Positions 38,022 through 42,637 of a DNA stretch of 42,637 bases are shown piece after piece. The stretch is from Acidobacteriaceae bacterium (GTDB taxonomy: Bacteria; Acidobacteriota; Terriglobia; Terriglobales; Acidobacteriaceae). The DNA is taken from the NCBI GenBank assembly GCA_030040425.1, contig JASHTS010000204.1, positions 1-42,637 of the forward strand, in the 5' to 3' direction. A program made the translations under genes and the position numbers. The notes beneath the pieces were generated by a model. The model saw only the letters and a program-made list of their open reading frames with translations. It was not told the origin of the DNA and did not search any database. Positions within the stretch are counted from its first letter, which is position 1; each line of letters begins with the position of its first letter.

Positions 38022-40220
38022 TCAGTCGACCGGGCGGGCCTTTCCGTTCCTGATCGATTCGTCGATAATGGACCGGATCTTTTCGCGGTTCTCCTTGGCA
38101 GCCTGGCCCATCTGCTCGCCGAGCGCGCCCATCTGCTGGCCGTATTTGCTCATCTCTTCGCTCCACTTGCTCCAATCTCCGGAATTCCAGTTGACCTTGA
38201 CTTCGGAAGCGATGAGCTTGCTCTGAATTTCGCTCAGGCGGCGCTGGATTTCCTGCAGTTGCTCTCGGGTGGCGGTATCGCCCTGGGAGGATTTGAGGCT
38301 GGCGACGGCGGCGTCGAGCTGGGCCACGGCGGCAGAAAGATCGGGCTTGGGAAGGTTCTGCGCGGCTTCGCGCTGCTTGCGGGCCTGCTCGCGCAACTGC
38401 TCGCCGGCGCCGCGCTCCTGCTCGCGCAGGTCGCGCATCTGTTTGCGCAGATCGTCGAGTCGGGGTTGCATGGACTCGATCTGGCCCACGATAGCCGGAT
38501 CGTCGATGACGTACGACTTGCCGTCCTGCCGGAACCAGAAGAAGTGGCCGTGCGCGAGCTTGCGCGCTTTGTCGATCTCGTCGGAAAAATCATCCTGCGA
38601 CATGCCGAAGTAGCGCGGCGATGTGCCGGGATCGCCCACGAGAGCGCAGGCTTCTTCACAGGCGCCGAAGTACCCGTGATCGAAAACGGCGAGCGCCGCC
38701 ATGTTGACGGGCGAAATATCGATCTTGGGAATCTCGATGCGGGGAATGTTGATGGGCGGGATGGTAATCGGCGGGATCTGAACGGCGGGAATCGGCGGAA
38801 CGGGAGTGCCTGGCGCAGTCGCGTCTTGGCCGGGAGCGGAGGGATCCGGCGGCGCAGGCGCAGCGGGAGCAGCCGCAGGCGACGGCGGTGCGGCGGGTAT
38901 CGGCTCGGAAGCAGGCTGCGGAGGAACGGGCGCCTGCTGGCTCGAATCATTCACCTGGTCCTGATTGGGGTGAGACTGGCCCGTCACGGCAGATTGAGCA
39001 GGGGATTGCGCCGGGGCTGGGTCTTGGGCGGGCGGTGGCGTGGCATGTTGTGCCTGCGCGGCCTGAAGAGCGGCGCCGGCTCGCGGAGCCTCGGCGGCGT
39101 GCGCGCGCACCAGAACGGTGGAGGCGAGGAGGGCTGCGGGGACGAGAAGCAGGGCGGCAAGCGCGCGGCGGCTTCGCCCGAAGCATGCGCGAAACGCCGC
39201 GTCATTCAATAGGCGCTCAATGCGCGCGGAGAGATTGTGTGCGTGGGCCATGGCAACTCCTGTGATGGGTGGGCGTGGGAGGGCGGCGAACTCGAGAAGA
39301 AGTTGCGCGTAATCGGATGGGGTGGAGGCCGCATCAACGGCGGCCCGATCGCTGATCGCCTCGCCTAGCTCAGAGAGCTTGCGCTTGAGCCACCAGCCGA
39401 GAGGGCTGAACCAGATGAGAGCGGCGTAGAGTCCGGCGAGCAGTTGCAGATAGAAATCGCGCTGGCGAACGTGGGAGCACTCGTGCGCCAGAACTACGCG
39501 CAGTTTTTCCGCGTCCCAGGAGGCGAAATCGGCGGGGAGCACGATGCCCGATCCGACATTGACCGGCGAAGCGACGCGCGCCGAGGCCCGCACGGGAATG
39601 GCCTGATCGTTGGCGAAGGGGATTTTAGCCGGCCGGGCGTACAGCCAAAGACGCAGCGACGTAACCAGGCCAAGGAACAGGCGGAGCAGAAGAGCCACGG
39701 AGACGATGAGATAGAACGCCCAGACGATGGAAAGCGGCGAAAAGGCTGCGCGGATTGCGGGGCGCAACGTCGGGGAAGCGGAGGCCGGCGCGGCGGCGCG
39801 CGCTTTTTCCGCGGCAACGCTCATTGGCGGGTCGAATGCCTGGGTGGAAATCGCAGGCGCAGAGAGGGGTTCGGGATCGCTCTGCGCGGAATGCGGCGCA
39901 TCGAGATGCGAAGCGGCGAATGCAAGATTGGATGAAGACGCGATATCGGACAGGGGCGCAGAGACTGGACGCGCGGCGGGAGACGCAGGCACGGCCTTCG
40001 GCCACCCAAGCGCGGGCAGCCGGAGCTCGGCCCATGCGGGTAGCGGCACGCGCATGAGCAGCGGCATGGTGAGAGCGAGGATCAGGACCAGTCCCCACGC
40101 GGTCTTCTGAACGGGTACATTGCGCACGCGCAGCAGGCGCAGGCCGATCCAGAGAACGAGAGCAGCGAAGAGCGCGCGGGCCGCGGATTCAAGCAGCATG
40201 GGAGCGGCGGCTGAGATCAT
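38022..40220 (-). CDS. M56 (BlaR1/MecR1-type) membrane metallopeptidase with novel C-terminal sensor
   Basis: 732 residues. Two N-terminal helices (about 10-60), a Pro/Ala-rich loop, two more helices (about 165-195), and then the M56 zinc site HECSH (residues 246-250) with the downstream ELGEAISDRAAVD. Another helix lies near 345-362. The periplasmic C-terminus has a long Pro/Ala/Gln linker (370-470), pentapeptide-like repeats ending in IP (PITIP, PINIP, RIEIP; about 475-505), and a domain with GHFFWFRQDGKSYVIDDP. A long Arg/Gln/Glu coiled coil follows (595-730). There is no penicillin-binding domain, so the signal is not a beta-lactam. It overlaps blaI by four bases (ATGA), so the protease and repressor are coupled. 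Confidence 0.87.
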   Translation of the reverse strand: MISAAAPMLLESAARALFAALVLWIGLRLLRVRNVPVQKTAWGLVLILALTMPLLMRVPLPAWAELRLPALGWPKAVPASPAARPVSAPLSDIASSSNLAFAASHLDAPHSAQSDPEPLSAPAISTQAFDPPMSVAAEKARAAAPASASPTLRPAIRAAFSPLSIVWAFYLIVSVALLLRLFLGLVTSLRLWLYARPAKIPFANDQAIPVRASARVASPVNVGSGIVLPADFASWDAEKLRVVLAHECSHVRQRDFYLQLLAGLYAALIWFSPLGWWLKRKLSELGEAISDRAAVDAASTPSDYAQLLLEFAALPRPPITGVAMAHAHNLSARIERLLNDAAFRACFGRSRRALAALLLVPAALLASTVLVRAHAAEAPRAGAALQAAQAQHATPPPAQDPAPAQSPAQSAVTGQSHPNQDQVNDSSQQAPVPPQPASEPIPAAPPSPAAAPAAPAPPDPSAPGQDATAPGTPVPPIPAVQIPPITIPPINIPRIEIPKIDISPVNMAALAVFDHGYFGACEEACALVGDPGTSPRYFGMSQDDFSDEIDKARKLAHGHFFWFRQDGKSYVIDDPAIVGQIESMQPRLDDLRKQMRDLREQERGAGEQLREQARKQREAAQNLPKPDLSAAVAQLDAAVASLKSSQGDTATREQLQEIQRRLSEIQSKLIASEVKVNWNSGDWSKWSEEMSKYGQQMGALGEQMGQAAKENREKIRSIIDESIRNGKARPVD

Positions 40221-40651
40221 GACCTGGCCTCCTTCCGGGCACCGGCGGCCGGTTTGGGGTTGGCGATTTTGGCGGCGGCGATGCGCTCGGCGAGACGTTG
40301 CAGCTCAGCGCGGCCAAGAACCTTGGAATCGACCATGCCCACGAGCAGGGCTTCGACGGAGCCCTCACAGAACCAGTCGACAATGCGCTTGACGGCGCGG
40401 CCGGCCACGCGCTGGCGCGATTCGACCGGGCGATAAAAGAAGGTGCGGCTTTCGACGGAGTGCGTGAGGTAGCCTTTTTCCTCGAGGCGGCGCAGGACGG
40501 TGCGGATGGTCGAATCCTTGAGGGGACGGCCGAGCTGCTCGCGCACCCGCTCGGCGGTCACCGTGCCCAGGCGCCAGACAATGAGCAGGATGCTGCGCTC
40601 GAGTTCGCCCAGTTCTGCGGGATCGTGATCGGGGGTAGTGTTACTCGTCAT
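40217..40651 (-). CDS. BlaI/MecI/CopY family transcriptional repressor
   Basis: A 144-residue winged-helix repressor. The DNA-binding domain has LGELERSILLIVWRLG, TVTAERVREQL and the recognition helix DSTIRTVLRRLEEKGYLTH. RTFFYRPVESRQ and the C-terminal dimer helices follow, with VDWFCEGSVEALLVGMV. By family knowledge it represses its own operon until the M56 partner is activated and it is cleaved. The ATG at 40651 is inside a pair of 10-base direct repeats, probably the operator. The frame stays open upstream to 40729 but would cross the promoter. Confidence 0.9.
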   Translation of the reverse strand: MTSNTTPDHDPAELGELERSILLIVWRLGTVTAERVREQLGRPLKDSTIRTVLRRLEEKGYLTHSVESRTFFYRPVESRQRVAGRAVKRIVDWFCEGSVEALLVGMVDSKVLGRAELQRLAERIAAAKIANPKPAAGARKEARS

Positions 40652-40660
40652 AGTGTTACT
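40636..40660 (-). promoter_or_regulatory. likely BlaI operator: 10-base direct repeats over the start codon
   Basis: TAGTGTTACT occurs at 40636-40645 and 40651-40660 (15-base spacing), spanning the ATG of blaI. Just beyond lies TTACTGACTGTAG (40656-40668), which resembles the TACA/TGTA half sites of BlaI-type operators. Confidence 0.5.
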
Positions 40661-40735
40661 GACTGTAGCACACAGAAAGGGTGAGCCGTCAAGTGGAAAT
40701 TCTTTTTTGAACTGTTGCCGGAACGGCAAACGTTG

Positions 40736-41482
40736 CTACGGAAGCGGTTGCGTACGCGATGGTTGCAGATGCTCCGGGACGCGGACCGGGGGGTGGGTTT
40801 GCGGCAGGTCGCGAAGAATGCCCTTGCCCTTGGTCAGCCAGGCGACGCCGAAGGCGGCCAGGGCGAGCGTCTCGCACCAGAAGAGCGCGGGACTGGGCCT
40901 GCGCCTTTCCAGTGCCGCACCGAGCGTGAGGATGACGACCAGCGCGATGCAGAGGACCATGACCAGGCCGCAGAGGCCGTAGATTCGGTTGCGATGACGC
41001 TTGCGGCGCGTGAGCAGGTGGTCGGGCGCGGAGCGGCGGAAGAGAAAGATGCAGAAGTAGGCAAGCACCAGGAACATGAGCGCAGCGAAGAGCGTGTGAA
41101 TGTAGCCGTCGCGGATGTCGAGCGGGGTCAGATGCGTGCCGCGCGGATTGAACGAGGGGAAGAAGGCAACGCCGAAGGTGAACAGGCCGGCGAGGTAGCC
41201 GGTGATCTCGTCCTGCACGTCGTAGCCGCGCGAGCAGGCAAGGAAGGCGGCGATGGCGCAGAGGCTGCCGACGAGGTAATCGTGCATGGAGGTGTAGTAG
41301 TAGTCGCTGATGGAGCGCTCCAGCAGCGGGTGCGGCAGGGCGTGGCCGGGACCGAGAAGCGAAGAGAGAATGGAGCCGGAGGCAAGCGCGAGGGGAAGGG
41401 TGAGCGCGATAAGGCCCACGGCCCGGCGCATGGAGTAGTAAGACAGGACCGCGGGGTTCCGGGATGCAGTGCGCGGAGACAA
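40736..41482 (-). CDS. polytopic membrane protein, unknown family
   Basis: About 248 residues from a TTG at 41482, chosen because GGAGG lies six bases upstream. The ATG at 41431 (MRRAVGLIALT) is the alternative and has no ribosome site. Six hydrophobic segments are seen. Between the first two is the conserved-looking motif SISDYYYTSMHDYLVGSLC, then RGYDVQDEITGYLAGLFTFG and a loop HLTPLDIRDGYIHTLFAA with two His. Proteins with this YYYT-x-M-x-D motif occur in many bacteria but I do not know a function. The C-terminal 30 residues are Pro-rich and charged. It ends 84 bases before blaI's start, on the same strand. Confidence 0.68.
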   Translation of the reverse strand: MSPRTASRNPAVLSYYSMRRAVGLIALTLPLALASGSILSSLLGPGHALPHPLLERSISDYYYTSMHDYLVGSLCAIAAFLACSRGYDVQDEITGYLAGLFTFGVAFFPSFNPRGTHLTPLDIRDGYIHTLFAALMFLVLAYFCIFLFRRSAPDHLLTRRKRHRNRIYGLCGLVMVLCIALVVILTLGAALERRRPSPALFWCETLALAAFGVAWLTKGKGILRDLPQTHPPVRVPEHLQPSRTQPLP

Positions 41483-41595
41483 CGGGGCCCTCCGGAGCGT
41501 GAAGCGGTGGAAGGAAGAAGGATAACGCAGAGGGCCCGCGCAGTCCCACCCTGGCCGCAAAAACACGAACGCGGCGAGGGTGAGACACCCGAAAC

Positions 41596-42084
41596 TCAAG
41601 GGATAGCGTAGAAGAGGTAGTCGGCCGAGTAGGGCGAGCGCGTTTCCTGGCCTTTGTGGGCCGCGTCGCAGCCGGTGGAAGGAGCCTTGCCGCCCTTTGT
41701 ATTGAGGCGCTGGATGAAGGCGACCTTTTGCATCAGTCCGTCGCCAAGGTGGTCTTTGGCCTGGACAAGAAGCCAGGGTATGGAATCGGGATCGGGAGTT
41801 GCGTTGGCGATGGCCTTGCCGGTGACGCGGCTCGAATCGAAGTACTCCCAGGTGGGGCCGGCGAAGTGCGTGCCCACCTGCTCCGCGATGCTGTTGAAGA
41901 GTTTTGCATCGGGATGTGAGAGCATCCAGGCTGTGCCGTCACAGAGGTAGACCTGGTCGCCGATGGCGTAAAGCTGAAGCAGTAGCGTGGCGTCGGCCGG
42001 CGGGTTCAGGTTGTCGGGGACGGCCGCGGGTTGCGCGGCGCAGCAGACAGCGAGTGAAAGGAACAGAGCGGGAGTGAATCGCAT
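41596..42084 (-). CDS. DUF3455 family secreted protein
   Basis: 162 residues. A signal peptide (MRFTPALFLSLAVCCAAQPA) is followed by the DUF3455 domain. Recognisable parts are PADATLLLQLYAIGDQVYLCDG near the front, GTHFAGPTWEYFDSSRVTGK in the middle, WLLVQAKDH, and IQRLNTKGGKAP with the later Cys of STGCDAAHKGQETRSPYSADYLFY at the end. The role is unknown; fungal and bacterial members are secreted. The ATG at 42084 has no Shine-Dalgarno. It ends about 110 bases before the membrane-protein gene on the same strand. Confidence 0.82.
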   Translation of the reverse strand: MRFTPALFLSLAVCCAAQPAAVPDNLNPPADATLLLQLYAIGDQVYLCDGTAWMLSHPDAKLFNSIAEQVGTHFAGPTWEYFDSSRVTGKAIANATPDPDSIPWLLVQAKDHLGDGLMQKVAFIQRLNTKGGKAPSTGCDAAHKGQETRSPYSADYLFYAIP

Positions 42085-42135
42085 GGAGATAAGTTTGGCA
42101 TGGATGGCGCGAACTAAGGTGAGGGTTCGTGCTTA

Positions 42136-42161
42136 CCCCGGTCTCAAAAGCGAGACCGGGG
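42136..42161. repeat. hairpin CCCCGGTCTC / GAGACCGGGG
   Basis: Perfect ten-base arms (42136-42145, 42152-42161) around AAAAGC. It is the first of several hairpins in the block between the DUF3455 gene and ftsK. Confidence 0.55.
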
Positions 42162-42213
42162 CACCCCGGCTTCCGGCGTGGGACGCCCTGGGAACGAACC
42201 CCGGTGTATTGTT

Positions 42214-42407
42214 TTGTATCAGGGCGTGAGTTTACTCACGCCGCTGAGGCTTCTTTTGAGGAACGGGCTTCAGCCCCTGCCATGGCAAGTCCAGTTCGGC
42301 ACGAATCGCAAGAAGGCACGTTCAAATTCAGGAGGGCCGCAGGGGCTGAAGCCCGGATTCTCTAAGATCGCTTGGCGGCGCGGCTGAAAGCCGCGCCCTG
42401 ATACAAA
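42214..42407. repeat. inverted pair of TTGTATCAGGGC hairpin elements
   Basis: TTGTATCAGGGCG (42214-42226) and its complement (42394-42406) form the outer arms. Just inside each is a hairpin: GGCGTGAGT-TT-ACTCACGCC (42223-42242) and GGCGCGGCT-GAA-AGCCGCGCC (42377-42397). Further in, a 17-base perfect inverted repeat (42264-42280 and 42339-42355, CGGGCTTCAGCCCCTGC) frames 58 bases. The 397-base gap 42085-42481 otherwise holds only the hairpin at 42136 and a 7-base stem at 42435-42459; no gene is seen. Confidence 0.65.
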
Positions 42408-42481
42408 TCCGGAACCGCGAGTCGTGCTCTCCCATGCCCCAGAACCGGGTAATGGGGCACCCACTTTCGTGCTCGGGTCCC

Positions 42482-42637
42482 TTATTCGCTCATGGCGGAG
42501 ACTTCGTGCAGCCAGTGGGGCGCTTTCAACAGCTCGCGGGGCCGGGAGCCGTCGGCGGGACCAACGAGGCCGTCGCGCTCCATCAAGTCGATCAAGTGCG
42601 CGGCGCGGCCGTAGCCGATGCGCAGGCGCCGCTGCAG
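42482..42637 (-). CDS. ftsK: DNA translocase FtsK, C-terminal end (cut by window edge)
   Basis: The minus strand from the right edge encodes 51 residues ending at a TAA (42482-42484). [20 protein letters not shown] and [15 protein letters not shown] are the signature of the FtsK gamma winged-helix domain, which reads KOPS/SRS DNA sites during chromosome segregation. Nothing of the motor domain is in the window. A weak hairpin (42435-42459) lies downstream without a T-run. Confidence 0.9.
   Translation of the reverse strand: MQRRLRIGYGRAAHLIDLMERDGLVGPADGSRPRELLKAPHWLHEVSAMSE

Noticed and set aside
38022-40220. Beta-lactam sensor (true BlaR1)
   Set aside because: No SxxK/KTG penicillin-binding motifs are seen in the C-terminal region; only the M56 peptidase part matches.
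40689-41588. Alternative frame over the polytopic membrane protein
   Set aside because: It is Arg/His/Pro-rich without hydrophobic segments; the frame 40736-41482 has regular helices and a ribosome site.
1-42637. tRNA or rRNA genes
   Set aside because: No cloverleaf with a GTTCRA-type T loop and no rRNA-like stretch was recognised in the gaps.

Overview
The window looks like a chromosomal segment of an acidobacterium, most likely the Acidobacteriaceae/Terriglobia group. This rests on the high G+C content, an orphan MacB-like permease of the acidobacterial duplicated type, several SpoIIE phosphatase paralogues, and intergenic palindromes of a style I associate with that phylum. No rRNA, tRNA, phage, transposase or CRISPR array was seen. 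The edges cut prpD (left) and ftsK (right).

Left part (1-10 kb): a methylcitrate-cycle locus on the minus strand (prpB, prpC, prpD) is interrupted by an oppositely oriented lipase-maturation-factor-like gene. Then come a DUF2911 protein, an FmdB-type zinc-ribbon protein, a dicarboxylate/amino-acid symporter with altered cation-site residues, MutS2, and a small membrane protein. Next, on the minus strand, are the stress chaperones clpB and hsp20.

Centre (13.8-21.7 kb): four consecutive minus-strand genes form one apparent operon. All four encode paralogous membrane proteins with a signal peptide, an extracytoplasmic beta-sandwich-like domain, about seven membrane helices and a cytoplasmic SpoIIE/PP2C phosphatase. 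They are joined by 8-base overlaps or an 8-base gap. This is the most distinctive gene system here. I see no cognate anti-sigma or STAS partner in the window. A TauE/SafE exporter diverges from the operon. DUF971, the ADOP permease, UppP and a 3-hydroxyisobutyrate-dehydrogenase-like enzyme follow.

Right part (28-42.6 kb): two secreted esterase-like proteins flank a small conserved-looking protein and a zinc-less MDR oxidoreductase. Next are an AAA ATPase with a GspE-N-like front end, a probable aldo/keto reductase remnant, and a long gene-poor stretch. Then come a lipoprotein trypsin-like protease with a duplicated C-terminal module, a BlaI/M56 regulator-protease pair, a polytopic membrane protein, a DUF3455 protein, a palindrome-rich intergenic block and the end of ftsK.

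Two sequence-level systems cut across the gene list. Degenerate tandem arrays of 7-base (once 8-base) units sit at gene ends, in places supplying a stop codon, a C-terminus or a Shine-Dalgarno. Bipartite hairpin elements start TTGTA-NN-AGGGC, with two inverted copies near the right edge and one at 27.9 kb. Several promoters also appear to have the -10 box almost touching the ribosome binding site.
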